Source: G020354785 sp964521285
GTDB lineage: Bacteria > Bacteroidota > Bacteroidia > Bacteroidales > UBA10428
Reading direction: 5' to 3'
DNA length: 64,000 nucleotides
Assembly: GCA_964521285.1 (NCBI GenBank)
Contig: CAZFQS010000017.1
Coordinates: forward strand, 13,046 to 77,045
Position numbers and translations under genes: made by a program. The notes beneath the pieces are model-generated. The model did no database searches, was not told the DNA's origin, and saw only the letters and a list, made by a program, of their open reading frames with translations. Of the stretch, positions 36,443-45,357 are shown one piece after another; positions within the stretch are counted from its first letter, which is position 1; each line of letters starts with the position of its first letter.

Positions 36443-38140
36443 TCATCCCTGTCTCTCAGAAATCCTGGCCCAGGTATCCTTTAATGTTACCGTCCTGTTA
36501 ATAAAAAGCTTGTCCTCTTCCGAATCAGGATCAATACAAAAATAACCCAGGCGTTCAAATTGAAATTTATCTTCTGGTTTAAAATCTTTGATAAATGGTT
36601 CAATGTATCCTGTAATGGTTTTTAATGAATCAGGATTCAGGTTGGATGTAAAATCCTTGCCTGGCTCAAAATCATATGGATCTTCCTTTTTAAATAAGCG
36701 ATCATATAATCTTATTTCTGCTTTAACAGCATGCCCGGCTGACACCCAGTGTAATGTCCCCTTAACCTTTCTACCGTCAGGAGACTGACCTCCCTTTGAT
36801 TCAGGATCATAAGTGCATACTAATTCTGTTATTTCCCCTTTCTTGTTTTTAATAACATCCTTGCATTTAATAAAATAAGCATATCTTAACCTTACTTCAT
36901 TGCCCGGAGATAAGCGAAAGAACTTCTTAGGGGGATCCTCCATAAAATCATCCTTTTCAATATATATTACACGTGAAAAAGGAATTTTTCTGTTTCCCAT
37001 ACTTACGTCCTCAGGATTATTCACCGCCTCTAACTCATCAGTTTCACCTTCAGGATAATTTTCAATAACGACTTTTAAAGGATTGATGACGCCTAAAATT
37101 CTCTGGGCCCTTTTATTCAGATCTTCTCTCAGGCAGTATTCCAGTAGTCCGATATCAATTACATTTTCACGCTTTGCAACACCAACACGCTCAGCAAAAT
37201 TCTTAATTGATTCGGGAGTATATCCTCTTCTTCTTAGTCCCGATATGGTAGGCATTCTGGGATCATCCCATCCATTTACGTAACCTTCCCTGACCAGTGA
37301 CAAAAGCATTCTCTTGCTCATAACCGTATAGTTAAGATTAAGCCTTGCAAATTCATATTGTCTGGGTCTGTAACCGGACGGATCATCCAGAATATTGTCC
37401 AGGCACCAGTCGTATAATGGCCTGTGTACCTCAAATTCCAGGGTGCATAAGGAGTGTGTAATACCCTCAATATAGTCTGACTGCCCGTGTGCCCAGTCAT
37501 ACATCGGGTAAATACACCACTTATCACCTGTGCGGTGGTGTGAAGCATGTTTAATTCTGTAAATTACAGGATCACGCATATGCATATTAGGAGAGGCCAT
37601 ATCTATTTTTGCCCTGAGAACTTTCGATCCGTCAGGAAACTCACCATTTTTCATTCTCTCAAATAAGTCCATGTTCTCTTCTACCGAACGATTCTTAAAC
37701 GGACTCTGTTCTCCTGCACGTGTGGGCGTACCTCTTGTAGCTGCCACTTTTTCAGCGCTGCTCTCGTCAACATAGGCGATCCCCTTTTTAATAAGTTTAA
37801 CTGCCCACTGGTATAACTGATCAAAATAATCTGAAGCATAATATTCTCTGTCTTCCCAGTCAAAACCCAGCCATCTAATGTCCTCCTTAATGGATTCAAC
37901 ATATTCGACCTCTTCTGTTAAGGGATTGGTATCATCAAAGCGCAGATTGCACTTTCCATTATATTTCTCTGCCAGTCCGAAATTTAAACATATAGCCTTT
38001 GCATGCCCTATGTGCAAATACCCGTTAGGTTCGGGCGGGAACCTTGTATGAACCCGGCCGTTATGTTTGCCTGTTCTTATGTCATTCTCAATAATTTCTT
38101 CAATGAAATTCAGTGATTTGTTGTTCTCTTCTTTCCCCAT
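36443..38140 (-). CDS. glnS: Glutaminyl-tRNA synthetase
   Basis: 565 residues from the ATG at 38140. The open frame reaches 38185, but the extra residues are a hydrophobic stretch foreign to the family, and the start MGKEENN is standard. Class I synthetase: FPPEPNGYLHIGHAKA (HIGH motif), RFDDTNP, the VMSKRMLL KMSKS-like motif, and a C-terminal anticodon-binding beta-barrel domain (GHAVKAEIRLYDRLF). Charges tRNA-Gln directly, as in Bacteroidota that lack the amidotransferase route. A candidate -7 promoter box lies about 50 bases upstream. Confidence 0.97.
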   Translation of the reverse strand: MGKEENNKSLNFIEEIIENDIRTGKHNGRVHTRFPPEPNGYLHIGHAKAICLNFGLAEKYNGKCNLRFDDTNPLTEEVEYVESIKEDIRWLGFDWEDREYYASDYFDQLYQWAVKLIKKGIAYVDESSAEKVAATRGTPTRAGEQSPFKNRSVEENMDLFERMKNGEFPDGSKVLRAKIDMASPNMHMRDPVIYRIKHASHHRTGDKWCIYPMYDWAHGQSDYIEGITHSLCTLEFEVHRPLYDWCLDNILDDPSGYRPRQYEFARLNLNYTVMSKRMLLSLVREGYVNGWDDPRMPTISGLRRRGYTPESIKNFAERVGVAKRENVIDIGLLEYCLREDLNKRAQRILGVINPLKVVIENYPEGETDELEAVNNPEDVSMGNRKIPFSRVIYIEKDDFMEDPPKKFFRLSPGNEVRLRYAYFIKCKDVIKNKKGEITELVCTYDPESKGGQSPDGRKVKGTLHWVSAGHAVKAEIRLYDRLFKKEDPYDFEPGKDFTSNLNPDSLKTITGYIEPFIKDFKPEDKFQFERLGYFCIDPDSEEDKLFINRTVTLKDTWARISERQG

Positions 38141-38165
38141 TATAACAAAAATTAATAATAAGCTT

Positions 38166-38230
38166 AATTCCTGTAAATATTTCAAAATGCAAAAGTAACT
38201 ATTTTTAAGTTAGATGATTCTGAATATTAA
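38166..38230. repeat. Repeat R1 copy A (shared with 53024-53058 and 54136-54197)
   Basis: The segment GTAACTATTTTTAA ... TAGATGATTC ... AATAT at 38195-38230 recurs at 54162-54197 and at 53024-53058 with a handful of mismatches. Similarity to the 54136 copy extends left to 38166 (AATTCC-GTA-AT ... AAAATG). Copy A lies between glnS and the terminator of the T9SS-protein gene. Confidence 0.65.
38190..38197 (-). promoter_or_regulatory. Candidate -7 promoter box for glnS
   Basis: Read on the minus strand the bases are TACTTTTG, an exact match to the TAnnTTTG -7 box of Bacteroidota sigma factors, followed by C. It lies about 50 bases before the glnS ATG (38140). No convincing -33 TTTG was seen. 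The box sits inside a sequence duplicated near 54155. Confidence 0.35.
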
Positions 38231-38269
38231 CAGAAAGATTTCCTTCTTATTGCCCGGAATTAGAGTGCT

Positions 38270-38302
38270 AAAAAAAATCCCGATCGCTCCAGACCGGGAT
38301 TT
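38270..38302 (-). terminator. Rho-independent terminator after the polysaccharide-utilisation operon
   Basis: Arms AAATCCCG (38275-38282) and CGGGATTT (38295-38302) with a 12-base loop. On the minus strand the stem is followed by eight T (A-run 38270-38277). It lies 16 bases after the stop of the T9SS-protein gene. An almost identical terminator is at 53098-53130. Confidence 0.85.
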
Positions 38303-38317
38303 CTTCTGTGAGGATTT

Positions 38318-39112
38318 CTATTGTTTGACAAATTTGGTACTTACAATTCCGTCAGCAGTATCAAGAGTTATGAAATAAACTCCTGATTCAAGGGAAGAAA
38401 CATCTACAACCTTGTGACCGGTATGCAGGAATTCCAGTGATCTGATCCTTTGTCCGATTATGTTTGTAATTGTAACCTGTCGTATTTCCGGATATTGTAT
38501 TGTAATCATGTCATTAGCCGGATTTGGAAAAACACTCATAAAGACATCGTTTACCTTTCTTACCGAGCTGGCAGTAGCCCAGCCAAGGTTATCAACGTGA
38601 TTTATTGATCCTGCAGTCCTTGCCTCGTCAGGAAAATCAGTGAAGAAAACCAAAGCTGGATATGTGTACCCGATAGCGTCTGATAAGTCAAATGTCAATA
38701 ACTCCCATTCGCCGGTCACAGTATTTGAGACCTTCACCTCTACAGCAGGACCTCCATCAGTGCTTTGTTCTACTTTCATGCCACAGGGACTTATAATTTC
38801 CTTATACACCATCATTTGCATGGTATGTTGATCAGCTGTAAATTCCATAACACCATAAGCTGTTGAGACTGCTCCTGCCCATTGGTCAGCAGTTTCATTA
38901 ACAATGTGCTTAGCGCAGTAATCCGAAGTGTTAATCCCGCCTTCATCCGGATTATCTACAAGGGTGAGATCTTCAGGAGCATCCGGGTTATTGGCAAAAG
39001 AGATCCAGTTTGTATCCTCTTCCGGCGTTTCAAAGTCCACGGGCAGCGCATACTGGGCTGTAACTCCGATTGTAAATAACGCAAGTAATAATAAAGTAAT
39101 GGTTGTTTTCAT
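38318..39112 (-). CDS. T9SS-exported protein with jelly-roll-like domain, copy 1
   Basis: 264 residues. Signal peptide MKTTITLLLLALFTIGVTAQ, a beta-rich domain (about 21-185: YALPVDFETPEEDTNW, NPDEGGINTSDYCAKHI, EWELLTFDLSDAIGYTYPALVFF, INHVDNLGW) and a type A sorting domain (about 192-264: MSVFPNPANDMITIQYPE ... SGVYFITLDT). The middle domain looks like a carbohydrate-binding jelly roll, but I do not recognise a named family. It lies 91 bases downstream of the T9SS-exported GH144 and is probably the last gene of the locus, ending in a strong terminator. The paralogue is at 53146-53931. Suggested role: surface glycan binding. Confidence 0.75.
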   Translation of the reverse strand: MKTTITLLLLALFTIGVTAQYALPVDFETPEEDTNWISFANNPDAPEDLTLVDNPDEGGINTSDYCAKHIVNETADQWAGAVSTAYGVMEFTADQHTMQMMVYKEIISPCGMKVEQSTDGGPAVEVKVSNTVTGEWELLTFDLSDAIGYTYPALVFFTDFPDEARTAGSINHVDNLGWATASSVRKVNDVFMSVFPNPANDMITIQYPEIRQVTITNIIGQRIRSLEFLHTGHKVVDVSSLESGVYFITLDTADGIVSTKFVKQ

Positions 39113-39203
39113 AGTTTATAATTTAAGTTAATAATTAGAAAGTTAATGATTTAATAAACATGTTGTTAGTTGTTGCCTCCTTTCTTATTTTAATTTTATA
39201 TAA

Positions 39204-41621
39204 TTATTGCTTGACTAGCTTAATTGTTTTAATTTCCTTATTATTTAGTGTTAGCCTGGCAAGGTAAATACCAGGTTCCATGTTTTCTTCATCGATCTTA
39301 CAACTATACCATCCGGGATTAACTTTATCATGGATTAGGGTATATTTAATTTTTTTACCAACTAAGTTATAAATATCTAATTGAACCTGGGATGCCATGC
39401 CAGTTTTAAATTTAATAATAAAGCCTGAAGCAGAAGGATTTGGAAATACTGAAATATCATCATCCGAGTATATTTCCTTAACTGAATAAGGATAATAGGT
39501 AATCCCAATTGCATCCATCATAGGCTGGATTTCAGGGTTTGACATAAAAAGATCCCATAATAACTGGCTCCTGTAATTTTCAATCATCAGTATTATAGGT
39601 CCCTGGTCAATAGCAAGGTATGAATCTGCGAACCAGTTCCGCTGCTGATTGAAGGCATCTGTAAAGCCCATCCATCCCCATATCTTGGCCCCCAGATTTC
39701 TGTAAAAATGCTTCAGCGCCAGCATTGATTCTTCCGGGGTATAGGGAATGGAGGAAAGTGCAGCAGTAGGTGTAATGGTACCGTTGTCATTGGAGGAATA
39801 TGGTTCATGGGCACGGTATCCATCAGGATCATCACTGGCGGTCAGCCCCCAGCAGTCGGCGCTGTATCCTGTAAAGCCCTTTGGATTGTCTTCACAATAT
39901 GCCTGGTTTATCAGGGAATGATTCCGGTTCTGCACAAAGTAGTATACATGATCATCCTTTTTATCCCGTGGATCAAATCCCAGGAAAGAGTAGTGAGAGA
40001 AAAACAGTGGTCCCCCATAATCCCAGCCAACATAGAGCTTATGGCCATAAAAACTTTTCCCGTTCACGTAGCTTGAACTTGCCTCCCATCCGGTATTCCA
40101 GAGGCTTGCCGGAACGCCATACGTGGGTGAGGCAATGGCAAGGAGATAGACTATAGCAGCTTCATTCCATCCCGTTACCTTCATATTCATCGTCCAGTCG
40201 TAGTTAGGGGACCAGTGCCAGTAGATGGCAGAGGAACCGTCTCTCCTGTACCAGTCCCATTCGATCTCTTCCCACAATTCAGTGGCCAGCTGAACGATCT
40301 GCTGCTCCTCTGCACTTGCACCATCGAAATATTCTCTTATTGTCAATAATCCCTGGGCAACATAGGAAGTCTCAACAATATCCCCACCATTGTCATAGGT
40401 ACTAAAGGGGATGACATCGCCTGTATTTCCGTTTATCCAGTGGGACCATGCACCATGAAAGCGATCTGCATTAGAAAGGAAGTCCAGAATCTTCAGGATC
40501 CTTTCCACCCCTTCCTGGCGGCTGATAAATCCTCTTTCAATCCCAACCGGAATAGTCATTAGTCCGAATCCTGAACCTCCCGAGGTAACGGTGTTGCCCG
40601 AAGTATTCCTTTCACGGGCCATTCCGGACGCTTCCTGTGCAAAATCCCAGAAATAGCGGAAGGTATATCTCTGCACCATATCCAGTAGCTCCTCATCTGT
40701 CATGGCATGAGTTGTGTCACTTACAGCCACGGACGGATCGGAAGGCTTATCTGCTTCACCCAGGGCTATCACCCTGTAGGTTGCCGCCACCGTATCCCCG
40801 AGATCCTTTACCCAGTCCACATAAATGCGTGTATCTTTGTCCACCTGTTCCAGAGTCGAGTAATTTGAGCCTCCGTTAAGAGAGCGCTCGATCTCGTAAC
40901 CGAACCGGTATGATTCCTCATTATGATCCCATGAAACTTCGATATGGCATTCGTAAGCTGTTGCACTAACCACCTGCGGGGGTGCTAACGGGGGGTAGGT
41001 TCCGTCTCCCTTGTTAACCCTCATATTGTCTACCAGCAATGTATGTTCAACACCATCGCTGGCGTTCTGGGCAAATCCTATGGTTTTTATTATTGTGTAG
41101 TCAACCCCGTCACCCGACTCCAGAAAATATGACATGGGTATCGTTATTCGCGTCCAGGCACCGGCGGAAATATCTTCTGTCCAATCCGATATGGATAGAA
41201 AGACGCTTTTCCTGTTAGTAATATCCTCCATGAATACTGAAGGCAGATCCTGTGCGCTGATCCCTTCAATGCTGTAAACCCGGAAGGCCAGTGTATCAGT
41301 ATCACTGATATCCTTCTCTTTCCATTGATCACCTGCGGCGATGGCATACCAGTTTCCACCTGAAACGGAGCGCCACTTCAGCCTGAGTGAATTTACTCCC
41401 TGCTGTGCAGGTATTACCGATTCGACAGGAAATTTGCGCAGGTCGGGTTCAAGCTTTCTTTCCAGTTCACTAGGAGCAGTCAATTCCATCCAGCTGTAAT
41501 CGTAATAGTCTGAATTCGGACTATCCTGGAAATATAAATATGTCTGTGCAAGTGCTCCTCCTGCTCCCACAAGGATCAGGAAAACGATAAATAACACATT
41601 GTTTCTTAAATTGAATTTCAT
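39204..41621 (-). CDS. GH144-family endo-beta-1,2-glucanase-like enzyme with T9SS sorting domain
   Basis: 805 residues. Signal peptide to about residue 26 (GGALAQ); an N-terminal beta-sandwich domain (about 30-210) likely binds carbohydrate; a fibronectin III-like unit (about 215-300, PPLAPPQVVSATAYECHIEVSWD); the catalytic domain (about 310-725); a sorting domain (about 730-805, SVFPNPSASGFIIKFK ... GIYLARLTL). Catalytic-domain segments RYTFRYFWDFAQEASGMARER, TSGGSGFGLMTIPVGIERG, FHGAWSHWING and DNGGDIVETSYVAQGLL match the GH144/COG5368 family; the DIVE acids have the spacing of two acids important in the founding enzyme. Secreted by T9SS. It starts 2 bases after the GH3 stop. Specificity for beta-1,2-glucan is inferred from the family. 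Confidence 0.85.
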   Translation of the reverse strand: MKFNLRNNVLFIVFLILVGAGGALAQTYLYFQDSPNSDYYDYSWMELTAPSELERKLEPDLRKFPVESVIPAQQGVNSLRLKWRSVSGGNWYAIAAGDQWKEKDISDTDTLAFRVYSIEGISAQDLPSVFMEDITNRKSVFLSISDWTEDISAGAWTRITIPMSYFLESGDGVDYTIIKTIGFAQNASDGVEHTLLVDNMRVNKGDGTYPPLAPPQVVSATAYECHIEVSWDHNEESYRFGYEIERSLNGGSNYSTLEQVDKDTRIYVDWVKDLGDTVAATYRVIALGEADKPSDPSVAVSDTTHAMTDEELLDMVQRYTFRYFWDFAQEASGMARERNTSGNTVTSGGSGFGLMTIPVGIERGFISRQEGVERILKILDFLSNADRFHGAWSHWINGNTGDVIPFSTYDNGGDIVETSYVAQGLLTIREYFDGASAEEQQIVQLATELWEEIEWDWYRRDGSSAIYWHWSPNYDWTMNMKVTGWNEAAIVYLLAIASPTYGVPASLWNTGWEASSSYVNGKSFYGHKLYVGWDYGGPLFFSHYSFLGFDPRDKKDDHVYYFVQNRNHSLINQAYCEDNPKGFTGYSADCWGLTASDDPDGYRAHEPYSSNDNGTITPTAALSSIPYTPEESMLALKHFYRNLGAKIWGWMGFTDAFNQQRNWFADSYLAIDQGPIILMIENYRSQLLWDLFMSNPEIQPMMDAIGITYYPYSVKEIYSDDDISVFPNPSASGFIIKFKTGMASQVQLDIYNLVGKKIKYTLIHDKVNPGWYSCKIDEENMEPGIYLARLTLNNKEIKTIKLVKQ

Positions 41622-41623
41622 AG

Positions 41624-43873
41624 CTAATTATATCTAAATGTGAAACCTGCTTCTTTCAGTCTTTGCGAGTCAGGGCCGATCAGTACTTTAAAGTCCCCGG
41701 GTTCAGCTATATAATCAAGGTTCCCGTTAATGAACTTCAGAGCTTCAATGGTAATTGTAAATTTTACTGTTACCTCATCACCTTTTGCCAGCAAAATCTT
41801 TTTAAAGGCTTTTAATTCCTTTACCGGACGGGTAAGGCTTGCAACCATATCTTGTATATAGAGCTGAACAATCTCCGCTCCGTCAAAATTGCCTGTGTTC
41901 CTGAGGGATATTGATACTTTAATCGTATCATTCTTTCCCATAATTGTATCGCTTAGCTCTATATTCCCATAATCAAAGCTTGTATAGCTCAGCCCGTATC
42001 CAAAAGGGTAAAGAGGTCCATTGGGAACATCAATATATTTAGTTGTATACTTATAGAATTGATCAAATGGCCTTCCGGTGGATTTTGTATTGTAATACAC
42101 CGGTACCTGCCCAATATTCCTGGGTATACTCATCACCAGCTTCCCGGACGGATTACATGTTCCTGAAAGAATATCGGCAAGGGCCTCTCCGCTACGGGTG
42201 CCTAAATGCCAGGCATAAATAACAGCCCGGGCCTTTTCATTCAATTCAGGGAAAGTTAAGGGACGTTCAGCCATGATCAGTACAACAACCGGCTTGCCGG
42301 TCTCAATAAGTGCCATTGCCAGATCCTCCTGGATTCCCGGAATATCAATAATAGAGCGGCTGGCGGCCTCCCCGCTGTGTTCCTGGTCTTCACCTATGGC
42401 AAGAATAACAACATCAGATTTTTTCGCAAGGTCAAGTGCTTCTTTGAATCCCGATCTGTCATCGGAATACAAATCACACCCTTTTGCATACCTTATTTCA
42501 GAGTTTGTAAACTTCCTTTTCAGCCCCTCAAGCAGGGTTATAACCCTGGCATGATCTCCGGCGGCATGCCAGCTTCCAAGCATATCCAGCTGGTTGTCCG
42601 CCAGGGGTCCGATTACAGCTATTATTGCAGGGTTGGAGAGGGGCAGGATTTTCCTGCCGTTTTTATTTTCATTTTTCAGCAAAACAACTGATTCCCGGGC
42701 CGAAATCAGTGCATGTTCCATAATTTCATCAGAATAAACAATATTATCCTCACGGGCCTTATCGAGATAACGATATGGATCATCAAACAGTCCAAGCCGG
42801 AATTTCAGCCTTAGGACCCGTCTTACTGCAACATCAATTGCTGCAATATTAATTTTCCCTTCCTCAAGGGAACGTGACATATAGCCAGAGTAGATCCCGG
42901 ACTGCATATCCATATCAACTCCTGCAGTAAGGGCAAGTTCTCCTGCATGCTGTGCATCCTCTGCTACCCCATGGTTCTGCAGCTGGTTAATACCATCGTA
43001 GTCAGAAACAACCAAACCTGTGAAGCCCCACTCTCCCCTCAAGATGTCAGTCATTAAATATTTGCTTGCTGTTGCCGGAACCCCAAAGAGGTCATTGAAA
43101 GAAGCCATTACAGTTGCTGCACCTGCTTTCACACCCTTCTGGTATGGAGGCAGGTAGTCCTGCCGGAAGGATATTTCTGACATATCGACCGAATTGTAGT
43201 CCTTTCCTGCAACAGGAGCGCCGTAGGCGGCAAAATGCTTGACACATGCTGCCAGAGTATTGGAATCTGCCAGATCACTGCCCTGAAAACCCTTTACACG
43301 TGCTTCCGCTATACAACCTGATAAATACGTGTCCTCACCAAAACCTTCAGCAACCCTGCCCCATCTTGGATCCCTTGAAATATCAACCACAGGTGCAAAA
43401 GTCCAGTTCAACCCGGATGCCGCTGCTTCTTTTGCTGAAAGTTCCGCACTTCTCTGCATCAGCTCAAGATTCCAGGAACAGGCTTCTGCCAGTGGAATGG
43501 GGAAAATAGTCCTGTGTCCGTGGACCACGTCGTATCCGAACAACAATGGAATTCCCAGACGGGCTTCTTCAACGGCGATTTTCTGAAGTTCCCTGTTATA
43601 TTCAACAGTATGGGCGTTGAAAATATTTCCGCATTTCCCTTTACGTATATCCTCCCTGTACTTCGGGTTCATTACAGGACCTGTTACATCCCAGCTGCTT
43701 GTATACATAGTGAGCTGTCCAAGTTTTTCCTCAAGTGTCATCAGCGATAAGACTGAGTCTACTTTCCGGTTAAGCAGGACATCAGCACTGCGATCATTTT
43801 TTTTTGTCCCGCAACCGGAAAAAATAAAGGCCGCCAGTATAATCCCGGAAACAGTAGTAAAAGGTTTGTTCAT
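41624..43873 (-). CDS. GH3 beta-glucosidase, lipoprotein
   Basis: 749 residues from the ATG at 43873, chosen because it starts a clean lipoprotein signal (NKPFTTVSGIILAAFIFSGC); the frame extends to 43939. GH3 layout: N-terminal TIM barrel (KVDSVLSLMTLEEKLGQL, WTFAPVVDISRDPRWGR, CVKHFAAYG), nucleophile Asp in GLVVSDYDGI, the alpha/beta sandwich (VVLLKNENK, GSWHAAGD, IGEDQEHSGEAASR) and a C-terminal fibronectin-like domain (YPFGYGLSYTSFDYG). Releases glucose from short beta-glucans, probably in the periplasm or on the outer membrane. Placed between two GH144 genes it should finish the oligosaccharides they make, like the Bacteroides GH3 active on sophorose. Confidence 0.93.
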   Translation of the reverse strand: MNKPFTTVSGIILAAFIFSGCGTKKNDRSADVLLNRKVDSVLSLMTLEEKLGQLTMYTSSWDVTGPVMNPKYREDIRKGKCGNIFNAHTVEYNRELQKIAVEEARLGIPLLFGYDVVHGHRTIFPIPLAEACSWNLELMQRSAELSAKEAAASGLNWTFAPVVDISRDPRWGRVAEGFGEDTYLSGCIAEARVKGFQGSDLADSNTLAACVKHFAAYGAPVAGKDYNSVDMSEISFRQDYLPPYQKGVKAGAATVMASFNDLFGVPATASKYLMTDILRGEWGFTGLVVSDYDGINQLQNHGVAEDAQHAGELALTAGVDMDMQSGIYSGYMSRSLEEGKINIAAIDVAVRRVLRLKFRLGLFDDPYRYLDKAREDNIVYSDEIMEHALISARESVVLLKNENKNGRKILPLSNPAIIAVIGPLADNQLDMLGSWHAAGDHARVITLLEGLKRKFTNSEIRYAKGCDLYSDDRSGFKEALDLAKKSDVVILAIGEDQEHSGEAASRSIIDIPGIQEDLAMALIETGKPVVVLIMAERPLTFPELNEKARAVIYAWHLGTRSGEALADILSGTCNPSGKLVMSIPRNIGQVPVYYNTKSTGRPFDQFYKYTTKYIDVPNGPLYPFGYGLSYTSFDYGNIELSDTIMGKNDTIKVSISLRNTGNFDGAEIVQLYIQDMVASLTRPVKELKAFKKILLAKGDEVTVKFTITIEALKFINGNLDYIAEPGDFKVLIGPDSQRLKEAGFTFRYN

Positions 43874-43889
43874 ATTTATATAGTATTTC

Positions 43890-45323
43890 CTATTTATAGC
43901 TAAATCCCAGTTTATCCAGTCCATTCTGCACTTCTTCATTTTTCATAAACAGATCCCAGAGCAATCCGCTCCTGTAATTTTCGATCATAACAACAACCGG
44001 CCCCTGGTCAATAGCCAGGTATCTTTTTGGAAACCAGTCATATTCAAGGCTGAATGCATCATAGAAACCAAAGGGCCCCATTAACCTTGCTCCCAGTGAA
44101 TCATAGAAATACCGTGCTGCCATCATAGACTCTTCCGGTAAATACGGAAACGATGAGAGGGCGGCAGTAGGTGATATCACTCCAATATCCCTCGATGGAG
44201 CATGTGCTGAATACCGTACAGGAGCCTTCTCAGCCACTTCCTTCTTCCTGTCAGCATCGGCTTCAATAACACTGTTATCAACTGAGTAACTGGCTGTCAA
44301 TCCCCAGCAATTCTTACCATATCCCTTATATCCTTTTGGATTTTCAACACAATACAGGTAATTAATTTTCACATGATTCAAATTATGTTGCCAGTAGTCC
44401 GAGTAAGAATCCTTCAAATTACGAGGATCCAATCCCAGGTATGAAAAATGAGACCAGAAAAGCGGACCTCCGTATTCCTTACAACCATTATGATTCATAT
44501 CAAGGAGCAAATCATAGGCATAATTATTCCCATTGATCTTTCCCCCTCGTGCCCAACCGGAGTGGTATGCCTGCGCAGTTATTGGATGTGCCTGGGAGGA
44601 AGCACCAAGGACATATGTAATCAGGCATTCGTTATAGCCCCTGATCTGAAAATTCATTTCCCAGCCGTATTGGGATGACCAGTGCCAGTAAAGTACTGGT
44701 TCACCATCCTTCTGGTACCAGTCCCATTCAACACCCTCGATAAGTGAGATAATGCGCTTCTTTAATTCATTCTCCAGAGCAGATTCATCATTTAAATATT
44801 GCCTTACAGTAAGTAATCCCTGAACAAGATACGAAGTCTCAACAATGTCCCCTCCATTATCCTTGGGGCTGAATGGTTTTACTTTCCCGGTCTCTCCGTT
44901 AATCCAGTGTGGCCATGCTCCATGGAAGCGATCACACTTCTCCAGGAAACTGATAATCTTTGTCAGCTGTCTTATCCCCTTGTCTCTGGAAATAAATCCC
45001 CTTTCAATACCAACTATAATAGCCATAAGACCAAAGCCTGATCCGCCTGAAGTAACAATGTTCTTATCGTTCTGGGGATATATCCCGTCTGCATGGAACC
45101 TCTCCCTTGCCATACCTGACACGGGCTCAGCACCATCCCAGAAATACTGGAATGTCTTATACTGAATGGTATCAAGAAGCTGCTCATCGGTCAGTGCCGG
45201 CATTTCACCCTGAACCATATCGTTTTTTTTGCCTGGGATCGGCCTGGTACAGGAGAATAGTATTACTACGGATATTAGTATATTCACCATAGGATTCATC
45301 CTCATATTTTTTGATCCGATCAT
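43890..45323 (-). CDS. GH144-family endo-beta-1,2-glucanase-like lipoprotein
   Basis: 477 residues. Short signal with a lipobox (ILISVVILFSC), so membrane-anchored, in contrast to the T9SS-exported relative at 39204-41621. Catalytic segments run in the same order: YKTFQYFWDGAEPVSGMARER, TSGGSGFGLMAIIVGIERG, FHGAWPHWING, DNGGDIVETSYLVQGLL, YWHWSSQYGWEMNFQIRGYNE and LAIDQGPVVVMIENYRSGLLWDLFM. Near 400-residue catalytic unit without accessory domains, the common form of the family. In frame M7 (MRMNPMVN) and M9 are alternative starts. Lies 34 bases after susD and 16 before the GH3 gene: one operon. Confidence 0.87.
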   Translation of the reverse strand: MIGSKNMRMNPMVNILISVVILFSCTRPIPGKKNDMVQGEMPALTDEQLLDTIQYKTFQYFWDGAEPVSGMARERFHADGIYPQNDKNIVTSGGSGFGLMAIIVGIERGFISRDKGIRQLTKIISFLEKCDRFHGAWPHWINGETGKVKPFSPKDNGGDIVETSYLVQGLLTVRQYLNDESALENELKKRIISLIEGVEWDWYQKDGEPVLYWHWSSQYGWEMNFQIRGYNECLITYVLGASSQAHPITAQAYHSGWARGGKINGNNYAYDLLLDMNHNGCKEYGGPLFWSHFSYLGLDPRNLKDSYSDYWQHNLNHVKINYLYCVENPKGYKGYGKNCWGLTASYSVDNSVIEADADRKKEVAEKAPVRYSAHAPSRDIGVISPTAALSSFPYLPEESMMAARYFYDSLGARLMGPFGFYDAFSLEYDWFPKRYLAIDQGPVVVMIENYRSGLLWDLFMKNEEVQNGLDKLGFSYK

Positions 45324-45357
45324 ATATCAGATACTAATTCTTGCAATAATATCCGGT

